A DNA stretch of 16,065 bases from Deltaproteobacteria bacterium (GCA_016194725.1 JACQAW010000088.1:1-16065); one strand, 5' to 3'; numbered from the stretch's first letter, positions 1-6,599 are shown. Made by a program: numbers and translations. Notes: generated by a model from the sequence alone, not told the origin.

Positions 1-17
1 GAAAATCGTCTCGCCAT
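1..17 (-). CDS. 5' end of an unidentified gene leaving the window
   Basis: Read on the minus strand, an ATG at 17-15 follows an AGGAGG ribosome-binding site at 29-24 with a spacing of six to seven bases. The first residues would be MARRF. Only five codons lie inside the window, so no function can be given. A short hairpin (CCTGTT/AACAGG, about 27-46) overlaps the ribosome-binding site. The region 18-248 between this start and the next gene shows no other gene. Confidence 0.3.
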
Positions 18-248
18 TTTTAGCCTCCTGTTTTAACTTCAACAGGCTCTTCGGATAAAAATATCAGAGGCGCAAGACCGTCTTAAAACCCTGGATACGC
101 CAGTCTGATAATTGTATGAAAAGAGACGCTTAGGCGCCAGTCCAAACGAGTTCACCGGTACTCGCCTTTACACCTTACTAAACCACTCCGAAACCAAGTT
201 GCAACCCTGTTTCGCGAGCTCCTAGATGCTCCTACTAAGCAGCGGAGA

Positions 249-848
249 TCATGATTTGAGGTCTGAGCAATATTCCTGCTTAATCTTCTCGGTGAAGTGA
301 CAACTGCGGCCTTCACATCCCTTGCTGGTCTTAAGCCGCTCAAATAGCCAACTCGATATCTTGCCACCCGTCTTCCCTGTTTCATTTTCAATGAATGATC
401 CGGAAATGCAAGCATGCGACGTTCCTGTTAACAAAAGACGCAAGTCCTTGAGAAAGTTTTTGCACTCGCCGATCGGCCAAGGTCTGCGTTCAATATACTC
501 GTGTTTGGCTTGATTCTTGTACGTTTTCACTACGACCAGGCCCATGATCCCTTCATGGTCATCCCGAATTCCACTGCTATCGCAATTCAAGGAGATGCTT
601 CTGCTTTCAAAGCACTGCCAGTACTCGTATGGGTCAATCAGGGGTTCGGGTGGGTATGGCTTTGGCTTGAAATGGCAAGCATTGATTGCCAGATCGCTCT
701 TTGTTAAAATTCCGTAGTCATCACCTAGCAATCCATAGGGAAATTCTGATTTCAAAGTCAGCAGATGATCAGAAGCCTCGCCGAATACAGAGCCCGAAAT
801 CAGGCAGAACGATAGAAAGACCTTAGCGCGCCTCATTTCCTCCCGCAT
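249..848 (-). CDS. Cysteine-rich secreted protein, possible immunity partner
   Basis: I do not recognise a family. The protein has 199 residues (195 from the second ATG at 836). A basic start and a hydrophobic stretch ending near VFG-EAS look like a Sec signal peptide, so it probably acts in the periplasm or outside. The mature part has eight cysteines, enough for four disulfides, fitting an oxidising compartment. It follows the transglycosylase-like gene with overlap: the first ATG lies inside the end of that gene, and the second ATG overlaps its stop as ATGA, just after a GGAGG. Both starts have a plausible ribosome-binding site (GGGGAG before the first). Tight coupling to a cell-wall-cutting enzyme suggests an inhibitor or immunity role, but that rests on gene order, a signal peptide and disulfide potential only. 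Base composition is AT-richer than the genes after 2600. Confidence 0.65.
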   Translation of the reverse strand: MREEMRRAKVFLSFCLISGSVFGEASDHLLTLKSEFPYGLLGDDYGILTKSDLAINACHFKPKPYPPEPLIDPYEYWQCFESRSISLNCDSSGIRDDHEGIMGLVVVKTYKNQAKHEYIERRPWPIGECKNFLKDLRLLLTGTSHACISGSFIENETGKTGGKISSWLFERLKTSKGCEGRSCHFTEKIKQEYCSDLKS

Positions 849-1651
849 TTTTGATACTCCCCATAAAATTTATTGAAAATATTTTTGATGTTTTCGGCTT
901 CCTTTTTAGACGCGAGTTTCGTGCCTTTGTACTCCCAAATCGTGTCGATCCAGGCGGCAGGCTTCTTAAGACGAGAGGTGGCCAATCTCCTTTTCTCAAA
1001 AAGCCATCTGACCCCGGCACAGATATTCACACTTGGATCATTCAAGTCAGACCTGGTCGCCGTGATCAAATGATCCTTCAACCCGCCCTTGTCTCCATCT
1101 AAAAGTTTTCGAGTTCCATTTGTAATTTGTGCCAAACCGCGGGCGCTATTTGAGTTCTTTGGCTTGGCGAGTCTACTCGGGTCAAAACCAGATTCAGAGG
1201 CGATCAGCGCTTTAACGAGATTGGGGTCCAAGGGGACCTTGGGTTTGAGAACTTCGTTCCAGTATTGAACCCAACCCGCAATCAGATCATCGTATTTGCT
1301 GCCTTGAGTGCCAAACCCCAAAGGCAACGGACAAGGTTTGTTTTTAAGATCGGAAAAATTCTGATTTGTGATCTCCTGAATTTCATCAGGATAAAGCTGG
1401 TCTTTTCCTGAGGGATTGTGCGCGCAATGCTCGTGTCGCGTGGTAATCGAACCGTCCGGATGAGTTTTGCTCGGCGAAACATGCATCGGGTGTGTCTTGA
1501 CCCAATGCTCTCCATACGGACAAACCCGCCAGGGATGGACCGCGGGGAGTGGCGGAGTTTCATGTTCATTGCTTGATTTTGCACGTGAAACAGGCTTCAA
1601 TCGTTTTCGCGAACCAAAACATTGAACAGCTTTTTTCCTCTTGGCCCGCAT
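833..1651 (-). CDS. Lytic transglycosylase (SLT-like) with His/Cys-rich N-terminal region
   Basis: The carboxy-terminal half is a transglycosylase SLT-type domain, which in known members cleaves the MurNAc-GlcNAc bond of peptidoglycan. Visible landmarks, numbered from the ATG at 1651, are ALIASESGFDP with the likely catalytic Glu153, the GLAQI motif near 172, and a NICAGVRWL segment near 209. The amino-terminal third is basic, then has a compact Cys/His cluster (CPYGEHW, HPMH, RHEHC) that could bind a metal. No signal peptide is visible, unusual for a housekeeping transglycosylase and more like an enzyme delivered by a secretion apparatus or a phage. A TTG at 1702 would add 17 residues. I prefer the ATG at 1651, which follows a GGAAGG about 11 bases upstream. 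A cysteine-rich secreted protein follows with an ATGA overlap, resembling an effector/immunity pair. No secretion-system genes are in view. Confidence 0.75.
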   Translation of the reverse strand: MRAKRKKAVQCFGSRKRLKPVSRAKSSNEHETPPLPAVHPWRVCPYGEHWVKTHPMHVSPSKTHPDGSITTRHEHCAHNPSGKDQLYPDEIQEITNQNFSDLKNKPCPLPLGFGTQGSKYDDLIAGWVQYWNEVLKPKVPLDPNLVKALIASESGFDPSRLAKPKNSNSARGLAQITNGTRKLLDGDKGGLKDHLITATRSDLNDPSVNICAGVRWLFEKRRLATSRLKKPAAWIDTIWEYKGTKLASKKEAENIKNIFNKFYGEYQKCGRK

Positions 1652-1898
1652 CGCCTGGCTTACCTTCCGGGACCATTCTTGGCTCAATCCGAAAAAAATC
1701 AAAGGGCAGATTTAAATATTTTCATTCCAGCGGGAACCTGCGCTTTCCCCGACGGGTCCTTTTGGCTGCGCCTGCCGTCCTGACTCCGCCCAATATCGTC
1801 CGAGACGAGCACGCAATTAGGTTACACACTTTTATTTTTTTCAACACCCTGCTCCGCCAAATAATAAGGATCAATGTCATATCTGGTAGGCCACGTGA
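1652..1898. other. Intergenic region upstream of the transglycosylase gene
   Basis: No convincing gene is seen here. Open frames on both strands run into the repeat region and have no family resemblance. The AT-rich patch around 1825-1870 could hold the promoter of the minus-strand pair, but no hexamer pair is good enough to call. Confidence 0.4.
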
Positions 1899-1984
1899 CG
1901 ATTCCATTACGGAGAATCACAAACGATCACACACGAACCCAGGCAACCGACGGGCCGCACAACTAAATGGCGCGCCACCAAGCT
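1899..1984. repeat. 86-bp direct repeat, copy 1
   Basis: This 86-bp segment is repeated at 2246-2331 with one difference (T at 1908, C at 2255). The offset is 347 bp. Both copies end in ccaccaagct, and the similarity stops sharply on both sides. It codes for nothing recognisable. The two copies bracket a transposase remnant, so it may be the end of a mobile element or duplicated target sequence. Confidence 0.9.
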
Positions 1985-2043
1985 CCACGGCTTCTATCGA
2001 ATCCGCGGCCACAAACGTGCCGTGCGAGCATTCACTGCCATGA

Positions 2044-2205
2044 CTGACGAAATGGCGTGTCGAGATTCTAAATTACTTTCTCTCCCGAATCACCAACGCC
2101 AGAACCGAAGGCTTCAACAACAAGGCAAAGGTTGTGAAAAGAAGGGCTTACGGCTATAGATCCTTCCGAAACTATCGCCTCAAAGTCCTAACTGCCTGTG
2201 TCTGA
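2044..2205 (+). pseudogene. ISL3-family transposase, 3' remnant
   Basis: Reading from just after a TGA at 2041 gives about 53 codons ending at the TGA at 2203. The peptide contains NYFLSRITNARTEGFNNKAK and then VVKRRAYGYRSFRNYRLKVL. This is the conserved end of the ISL3-family DDE transposase, including the Glu of the TEG(F)N segment. The rest of the enzyme, normally over 300 residues, is missing upstream and replaced by the first direct repeat, so the element is dead. There is no usable start with a ribosome-binding site. The roughly 40 bases after the stop, ending at 2245 with gaagaaccc, are about the right length for the element's right end (ISL3 ends often begin GG when read inward), and the second direct repeat begins immediately after. 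Confidence 0.8.
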
Positions 2206-2245
2206 TTATGTTTTTTGAATGACCCACTACGGACCGAGAAGAACC
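2206..2245. mobile_element. Putative right end of the ISL3-type element
   Basis: This is the segment between the transposase stop and the second 86-bp repeat. Read inward on the minus strand it starts GGGTTCTTCTCGG. A GG start and a short distance from the stop codon fit an ISL3 right terminal repeat. No matching left end was found in the window, so the call rests on position and the transposase remnant. Confidence 0.4.
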
Positions 2246-2331
2246 CGATTCCATCACGGAGAATCACAAACGATCACACACGAACCCAGGCAACCGACGG
2301 GCCGCACAACTAAATGGCGCGCCACCAAGCT
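2246..2331. repeat. 86-bp direct repeat, copy 2
   Basis: Second copy of the repeat at 1899-1984, with one mismatch. Its last four bases (agct) are also the first four of the long palindrome at 2328-2455, so repeat, palindrome and tRNA gene form one continuous composite. Confidence 0.9.
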
Positions 2332-2455
2332 TTTTCCGCCCAAAATCGCCTGAGACAAGGAAGATTTTTAAAAAACACCGGAAGCGGCCTAATGGCCGCT
2401 GAGGATTTTTTTAAAAATCTGACGAAGTATCAGGCGATTTTCGGCGGAAAAAGCT
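2328..2455. repeat. 128-bp near-perfect palindrome abutting the tRNA-Thr 3' end
   Basis: The outer arms are 2328-2353 and 2430-2455, 26 bp each with one mismatch. Inside them are further matching arms, AGATTTTTAAAAAA against its complement, and a central GC-rich stem AGCGGCC/GGCCGCT around the TAAT axis at 2390-2393. The right end falls on the last base of the tRNA CCA. It might fold as a cruciform, act as a complex tRNA terminator (though no T-run directly follows the central stem), or be an element inserted at the tRNA end. Confidence 0.9.
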
Positions 2456-2530
2456 GGTGCCGATGTGCGGACTCGAACCGCAGACCTACGCTTTACGAAA
2501 GCGTTGCTCTACCAACTGAGCTACATCGGC
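2455..2530 (-). tRNA. tRNA-Thr (anticodon CGU)
   Basis: The minus strand folds into a complete 76-base cloverleaf. The acceptor stem GCCGATG pairs with CATCGGC. The D arm is GCTC/GAGC with loop AGTTGGTA. The anticodon stem ACGCT/AGCGT holds the loop TTCGTAA, so the anticodon is CGT, which reads ACG (Thr). The T arm is TGCGG/CCGCA with TTCGAGT. The discriminator is A and CCA is encoded (2457-2455). The 3' end is occupied by the palindrome at 2328-2455. Confidence 0.97.
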
Positions 2531-2559
2531 ACTGTAAAAACCAGTTATCACACGAGATT

Positions 2560-2588
2560 TTAACAAACAATGCTCTTTCTGGTACTAT
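2560..2588 (+). promoter_or_regulatory. Predicted promoter of the FHA gene (leaderless start)
   Basis: TTAACA (2560-2565) and TACTAT (2583-2588) are separated by 17 bases. The start site would fall about seven bases after the -10 box, essentially on the ATG at 2595. No ribosome-binding site precedes that ATG, which fits a leaderless transcript. The tRNA gene is transcribed divergently from the same 64-base gap. Confidence 0.5.
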
Positions 2589-2594
2589 CCAAAT

Positions 2595-3533
2595 ATGTCC
2601 ACGCTTCACGCATGGTTGGAGTTCACCGACACGCAGACCGGCTCGCCGCGGCGGGTAGACCTGGAACAGAATACCTTGAGTATTGGCAAGGCCAGTGGCG
2701 ACCTGCGTCTTACGGACATTACTCTTTCCGAAATCCACGCAATTTTAACGCGCGAACGTGAGGCTTTCATTATTCGCGACCTGGGCAGCCGATCGGGAAC
2801 TTTTGTCAATCAGCGCCAGGTCGTCGAAGCCGAACTTAAAAACCTGGACGAAATTCGGGTTGGGCTGACCGTAATTACTTTTCATATTGCCTACCTTTCA
2901 GCCGAGTCGGCCGCACGACGTTTTGGGCGTTCGGGCAATTTGACCGAGGACGAAGCCGCGCCAGGCCGACATTTGTCGACCGATTCAAAAAAACGCATGC
3001 TTTGGCCGTTCGCCATGTTCGTACATCCCGTTCGGTTTTGGACTCAGGCGCTTGAAACCGGAGTTTTTCAGTTTCGCCGAACCTGGCTTCTCCACATCCT
3101 GACTGCCGCTGTCATCATCGCCGGCGCATATTTGACGGGTGGTGGAGTGCCACTGCTGCACCTTGGGTTCCTCACGTTTGCGGGCACTCTCGCGCTAATA
3201 TTGATGGCAATCACCTGTTCCGTCTTTTTCGCCTTTGATTCACTGCCCGACGCGCCGCACCGCCTTGGGCAGTCGCTGCGCTTTATTTTCTGTGTTTCAC
3301 CTTTCCTCATGGCTATCCAGGTCGCATTTCTGGTCTTGGCCAGCCGCTACCACCCGAAAGCTGGTCAATATTTTCTGGCCAGCATTGTTCCCACGCTTGT
3401 GATCTGGGTTTTTATCGGCGCCGAAAGCCATTATGCCTTCGCCGCCAGTTTTGGACGCGGACTCGCCTTCGCGATTACCGCTTCAGTACCCTGGAACCTG
3501 TTCATGACCGGGCTCATGTCATTCATGGTGTGA
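2595..3533 (+). CDS. FHA-domain protein with C-terminal multi-pass membrane region
   Basis: Residues about 22-100 form a forkhead-associated domain, a phosphothreonine-binding module. Landmarks are SIGKASGD (29-36), LSEIHA (44-49) and RDLGSRSGTFVN (61-72). The usual Arg after the first Gly is Lys32 and the usual Asn of SRNGT is Ser67, so phosphopeptide binding may be altered. After a linker, residues about 164-312 hold four to five hydrophobic segments, resembling Yip1-type membrane domains. The FHA domain is at the amino end with no signal peptide, so it probably faces the cytoplasm. Function is unknown; a membrane-anchored partner in Ser/Thr-kinase signalling is a reasonable guess, but no kinase is nearby. 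The ATG has no ribosome-binding site and sits at the predicted transcription start. The Nudix gene follows after 20 bases, suggesting cotranscription. Confidence 0.85.
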   Translation: MSTLHAWLEFTDTQTGSPRRVDLEQNTLSIGKASGDLRLTDITLSEIHAILTREREAFIIRDLGSRSGTFVNQRQVVEAELKNLDEIRVGLTVITFHIAYLSAESAARRFGRSGNLTEDEAAPGRHLSTDSKKRMLWPFAMFVHPVRFWTQALETGVFQFRRTWLLHILTAAVIIAGAYLTGGGVPLLHLGFLTFAGTLALILMAITCSVFFAFDSLPDAPHRLGQSLRFIFCVSPFLMAIQVAFLVLASRYHPKAGQYFLASIVPTLVIWVFIGAESHYAFAASFGRGLAFAITASVPWNLFMTGLMSFMV

Positions 3534-3553
3534 TAAACTAATGGTACTTCCCT

Positions 3554-3976
3554 ATGCTGCACCGTAAAGTTCAATGCTGGATTTTCAGTCAGAATAAGGA
3601 GCACTGCCTGGTGCTCAAAACCAACCGCTTGCGCGGCGAGTTCTGGCAGCCCGTTACCGGCACCGTCGAAATGGGCGAAGGCTATTTTGAAGCGGCTTGC
3701 CGCGAGCCACTCGAGGAAACCGGCTTCAAGTTCAAATCCTCCCCGCTCGATACCGGGGTGGAGTTCGATTTTACCTCACGCTTCGGTCCGGCGCGCGAGC
3801 GCATCTTTGCCCTGACGGTCGATGATCTGCCCACGCCAAAACTTGATCCAAACGAGCATCAGGATTTTCAATGGGTCGCGCCCAAAGAGGCTCTCAAGCT
3901 GCTGCGTTTTCCTTCCAATATTGACGGCCTCAAAAAGACCTACCGGCTGGTATTCGGAAAGGAGCTCCTCGCATGA
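3554..3976 (+). CDS. Nudix hydrolase
   Basis: The 140-residue protein is the usual size for a single Nudix domain, which hydrolyses a nucleoside diphosphate linked to another group. The Nudix box GX5EX7REUXEEXGU is complete at residues 36-58: Gly36, Glu42, Arg50-Glu51, Glu54-Glu55, Gly57. Glu51, Glu54 and Glu55 are the expected metal ligands. One position is odd: the hydrophobic residue after RE is Pro52. The start (VQCWIFSQNKEHCLVLK) resembles NudB-like dihydroneopterin-triphosphate pyrophosphatases, but the substrate cannot be fixed from this. No clear ribosome-binding site precedes the ATG, so translation may be coupled to the FHA gene. Its stop overlaps the next gene's start as ATGA at 3973. 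Confidence 0.9.
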   Translation: MLHRKVQCWIFSQNKEHCLVLKTNRLRGEFWQPVTGTVEMGEGYFEAACREPLEETGFKFKSSPLDTGVEFDFTSRFGPARERIFALTVDDLPTPKLDPNEHQDFQWVAPKEALKLLRFPSNIDGLKKTYRLVFGKELLA

Positions 3977-4878
3977 GCATTGCCCGAAAACTCATGCTGG
4001 TATTCGTACTTCTCCTGAGCCTGTCCGCGATTCCGGCCATAGCCGCGCAAGAAGCCGTGGTTACGGTTGAGCAGGCCGCCATTCGCGAGCGTCCCTCGCT
4101 GGACGCCAAAATCATCGAAAGCAAGCCCGTGGGCGCGAAGCTTCGGGTTTCGAGCTTTGGCAAAGACGGCTGGTACAAAACAAAGACGAGCATCGGCCAG
4201 TTCGGCTGGATCTGGCAGGGCGACCTGACGCTTACGAATTTTTCAGATGACATCAAGGCGTCCAACCTCGAAATGCCCGAGCGCACTCACGAGCGCAGGA
4301 GTGGCGTCCATTTGCCCTGGCTGTTTTTTCGTTTTTCACTGGGCCTCTCCTCTCTGGTTGCGCAAATCGGCGACACCAAAGGCCATCTGCACCTTTCCCC
4401 ATTGGGCTTCCTTGAGATCTCGGCTCGAGCCTGGCGGCCCGATCTGCGCGCGGCTGTTCGCGCTTTTTCGTTTTCAAACGGGTACGGCGTGGCCTTCGGC
4501 GACAACGACACCGATGTGCTTCCGGGAGCCACGGGCGTCATGATCGGGCTTGAAAACGATATCTCAGAGTCTGAAACCCACGACTTCAGCGTGGGACTTT
4601 ATGCCGGCATTAACACGATCACCAACGTCCAGATCGTGCAGTCCGTCGGCCCCGTGGGCGCTCCGTCGACCACCACTACCAGAACGGTAAACCTGCAAGG
4701 CTACCCCGTTCTGCTCAATTGCGTATACAAGTACTACTTTCAGCGCTGGCTCAGCCTGGTTGGGGAAATTGGTTTTCTCTACGACTACATTCCCCAGAGC
4801 GACATTCCGAATTTCGGCAGCTCTCACGTCAGCCAATTCGGCCCCTCACTGACCATGGGTCTGCAGCTCGGAATTTAA
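3973..4878 (+). CDS. Exported protein with SH3b domain and predicted outer-membrane barrel
   Basis: The 301-residue protein starts with a signal peptide (hydrophobic 7-24, likely cleavage after AIAA at 25). Residues about 29-88 are a bacterial SH3-like domain with the typical pattern VTVEQAAIRERPS, LRVSSFGKDGWYKTK and GWIWQGDL. Such domains often bind peptidoglycan or peptides. From about residue 105 to the end, alternating polar and hydrophobic stretches rich in Gly, Tyr and Phe, ending in FGPSLTMGLQLGI, suggest a small beta-barrel. It would thus link the outer membrane to the wall, which is inference. The start overlaps the Nudix stop (ATGA), with GGAG about eight bases upstream. No terminator is seen after it; the HU promoter begins seven bases downstream. 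Confidence 0.8.
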   Translation: MSIARKLMLVFVLLLSLSAIPAIAAQEAVVTVEQAAIRERPSLDAKIIESKPVGAKLRVSSFGKDGWYKTKTSIGQFGWIWQGDLTLTNFSDDIKASNLEMPERTHERRSGVHLPWLFFRFSLGLSSLVAQIGDTKGHLHLSPLGFLEISARAWRPDLRAAVRAFSFSNGYGVAFGDNDTDVLPGATGVMIGLENDISESETHDFSVGLYAGINTITNVQIVQSVGPVGAPSTTTTRTVNLQGYPVLLNCVYKYYFQRWLSLVGEIGFLYDYIPQSDIPNFGSSHVSQFGPSLTMGLQLGI

Positions 4879-4885
4879 AAGACTC

Positions 4886-4913
4886 TTGACAGCAGTGGCC
4901 CCCTTCGTAACAA
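4886..4913 (+). promoter_or_regulatory. Promoter of the HU gene
   Basis: A consensus TTGACA at 4886-4891 is followed after 16 bases by TAACAA at 4908-4913. The predicted start near 4920 gives an AT-rich leader of about 47 bases ending in AGGGG eight bases before the HU ATG. A strong promoter suits an abundant nucleoid protein. Confidence 0.6.
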
Positions 4914-4966
4914 TCGCGTACTCAGGCATTACTTTTTTCTTAAATTTAATTATAGGGGTTAACCAA

Positions 4967-5239
4967 ATGAACAAAGCTCAATTGATCGAAACCATTTCCA
5001 AGACGTGCAAGCTGACCAAAGTTGACACGGAAAACGTGCTCAACAGCTGCCTCGACACCATCAAGAAGTCCGTTAAGAAGGGTGACGACGTCACGCTCAT
5101 CGGTTTCGGCACTTTCACCAAGAGCAAGCGCAAGGCGCGCCTTGGCCGCAATCCCCAGACCGGCAAGGAAATCAAGATTCCTGCCATGACGGTTCCAAAG
5201 TTCCGCGCCGGCCGCGAATTCAAGCAATTCGTCCGCTAA
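4967..5239 (+). CDS. HU-family nucleoid DNA-binding protein
   Basis: The 90-residue protein has the full length and layout of HU. It begins MNKAQLIETISKT, has the helical dimerisation region, then the core GDDVTLIGFGTFTKSKRKAR and the DNA-binding arm with RNPQTGKEIKIPA (about residues 61-73), ending FRAGREFKQFV. HU dimers bend and compact DNA without strong sequence preference. The frame is open upstream to 4886, but the ATG at 4967 is chosen because it gives the family's normal start and follows an AGGGG eight bases upstream. It has its own promoter and a strong terminator, so it is a single-gene unit. Confidence 0.97.
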   Translation: MNKAQLIETISKTCKLTKVDTENVLNSCLDTIKKSVKKGDDVTLIGFGTFTKSKRKARLGRNPQTGKEIKIPAMTVPKFRAGREFKQFVR

Positions 5240-5260
5240 TTCGGCCTTAGATTTTTAATG

Positions 5261-5304
5261 AAACCCCCTGTCTCTTGCGTTAAAGAGACAGGGGGTTTTT
5301 TATT
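5261..5304 (+). terminator. Intrinsic terminator after HU
   Basis: A perfect 15-bp stem, 5262-5276 paired with 5283-5297 (AACCCCCTGTCTCTT and complement), with a six-base loop, is followed by a T-run at 5296-5301. It lies 21 bases after the HU stop and only about 17 bases before the potA start codon. Confidence 0.95.
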
Positions 5305-5321
5305 TCCGTGAACACAGTTTA

Positions 5322-6599
5322 ATGAACGACCAGCTGGAACTTGAATTTGAGCATGTGACCAAGAGTTTTACCGGCGACCGGGTCGTGGTAAACAACCTGT
5401 CGTTTAGCGTCAAAAAGGGTGAGTTCTTTTCCTTCCTCGGGCCAAGCGGCTGCGGAAAAACCACCTGCCTTCGAATGATCAGCGGCCTTGAACGGCCCAG
5501 CCAGGGCCTGATTAAAATGTCCGGCAAGGTCGTGAACGACATCCATCCGCACAAGCGCAACGTGCATACGGTTTTTCAAAAATACGCCCTTTTTCCGCAT
5601 CTCAACGTTTTCGAGAATGTGGCCTTTGGCCTGAAGATGAAAAAGCGACCGCCCGCCGAGGTCAAAGAGCGGGTCGAGCGCATGCTTCGCATGGTCAGCC
5701 TGCAAGATTACACTCGCCGCTCCATTCAGCAGCTTTCTGGTGGTGAGCAGCAACGCGTCGCATTGGTGCGTGCCCTGGTCAATGAGCCCGCGATCTTGCT
5801 GCTCGATGAGCCGCTGGCAGCACTTGATCTTAAGCTGCGCGAGCAGATGCACCGCGAGCTTTCGAGTCTGCAAAAGCAGCTCGGCACCACTTTTATTTTC
5901 GTCACGCATGATCAGGGCGAAGCCCTTACCCTTTCTGACCGGGTTGCGATCATGAACGCCGGCAATATCGAGCAGATCGGCACCCCAACCGAAGTCTATG
6001 AGCAGCCAGCCAGCACCTTCGTGGCGCGCTTCGTGGGAACGACTAACGTTTTTTCCGGACCCGCCTCGCACGCGACCATTGGTGGCGGCGGATCAGGCGT
6101 GGCCGTGGCCACCGATGGATTTGGAACGCTGTTCGCAAAGCAGGATGAAGCCAAACCCCGCCCGGCAACCGGCGACAACGTCGGACTCGTGGTAAGGCCC
6201 GAGAAAATTCGAATTCGCGTCACCGCACCTGCCGGTAGCGGGCACGGTGGCCTGGGAACCCAGTCGTCGACGTCAAGTGCGCCGGCGCCGGCCAGTGCCG
6301 TGACGCCGGCAAACGGCGCCTCAGCCGCGACGGCTGTGCCCACCGACGCACCCATTCCCAGTGGACACACCGTCAACGTGCTGCGCGGAACGCTGATCGA
6401 ACGAATTTATTTCGGCCCGACCACCCAGATCAAGCTGCAGATCTCCGATCGCCTGCCGCCAATCATTGCGCTGGTGGCAAACCAAACCGCCACCAAGATG
6501 CCCTCGCTCAAGATGGGCGACCGCTACTATGCGGTCTGGGACGCAGCCGACAGTATTCTGGTCTCAAGCTCACAACCGACGGCTTCTCAATCGACATGA
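5322..6599 (+). CDS. potA: Spermidine/putrescine ABC transporter ATPase PotA
   Basis: This is the ATP-hydrolysing subunit of a polyamine importer, on the cytoplasmic face of the inner membrane. Visible motifs: Walker A GPSGCGKTT (40-48), Q-loop Gln86, signature LSGGEQQR (138-145), Walker B ILLLDEP (158-164) and switch His196. After about residue 235 comes a TOBE-type regulatory region with the conserved VRPEKIRI. At 425 residues it is longer than the roughly 378 of E. coli PotA. The excess is a Pro/Ala/Ser/Thr/Gly-rich stretch at about 302-348 inside the TOBE region (see findings). The start has no clear ribosome-binding site and lies 17 bases after the HU terminator. The stop overlaps potB as ATGA. 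Polyamine specificity is inferred from the four-gene set and sequence resemblance. Confidence 0.95.
   Translation: MNDQLELEFEHVTKSFTGDRVVVNNLSFSVKKGEFFSFLGPSGCGKTTCLRMISGLERPSQGLIKMSGKVVNDIHPHKRNVHTVFQKYALFPHLNVFENVAFGLKMKKRPPAEVKERVERMLRMVSLQDYTRRSIQQLSGGEQQRVALVRALVNEPAILLLDEPLAALDLKLREQMHRELSSLQKQLGTTFIFVTHDQGEALTLSDRVAIMNAGNIEQIGTPTEVYEQPASTFVARFVGTTNVFSGPASHATIGGGGSGVAVATDGFGTLFAKQDEAKPRPATGDNVGLVVRPEKIRIRVTAPAGSGHGGLGTQSSTSSAPAPASAVTPANGASAATAVPTDAPIPSGHTVNVLRGTLIERIYFGPTTQIKLQISDRLPPIIALVANQTATKMPSLKMGDRYYAVWDAADSILVSSSQPTASQST

Noticed and set aside
1549..2043. Plus-strand open frame of 164 codons
   Set aside because: It runs antisense to the transglycosylase gene's start, through the repeat and into IS debris. 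Composition and translation look random.
1899..2331. CRISPR array
   Set aside because: There are only two long copies with a 261-bp gap holding a transposase tail, and no regular spacing.
2328..2455. Integron attC site
   Set aside because: The size and imperfect palindrome would fit, but the conserved core ends (RYYYAAC/GTTRRRY) are absent, and there is no cassette array or integrase.
4886..4966. Upstream extension of the HU gene
   Set aside because: The added residues are hydrophobic and unlike any HU start, they overlap the promoter, and the ATG at 4967 has the ribosome-binding site and the normal HU beginning.
5319..6071. 250-codon minus-strand open frame opposite potA
   Set aside because: The plus strand encodes all the ABC ATPase motifs over the same stretch, so this is a shadow frame.
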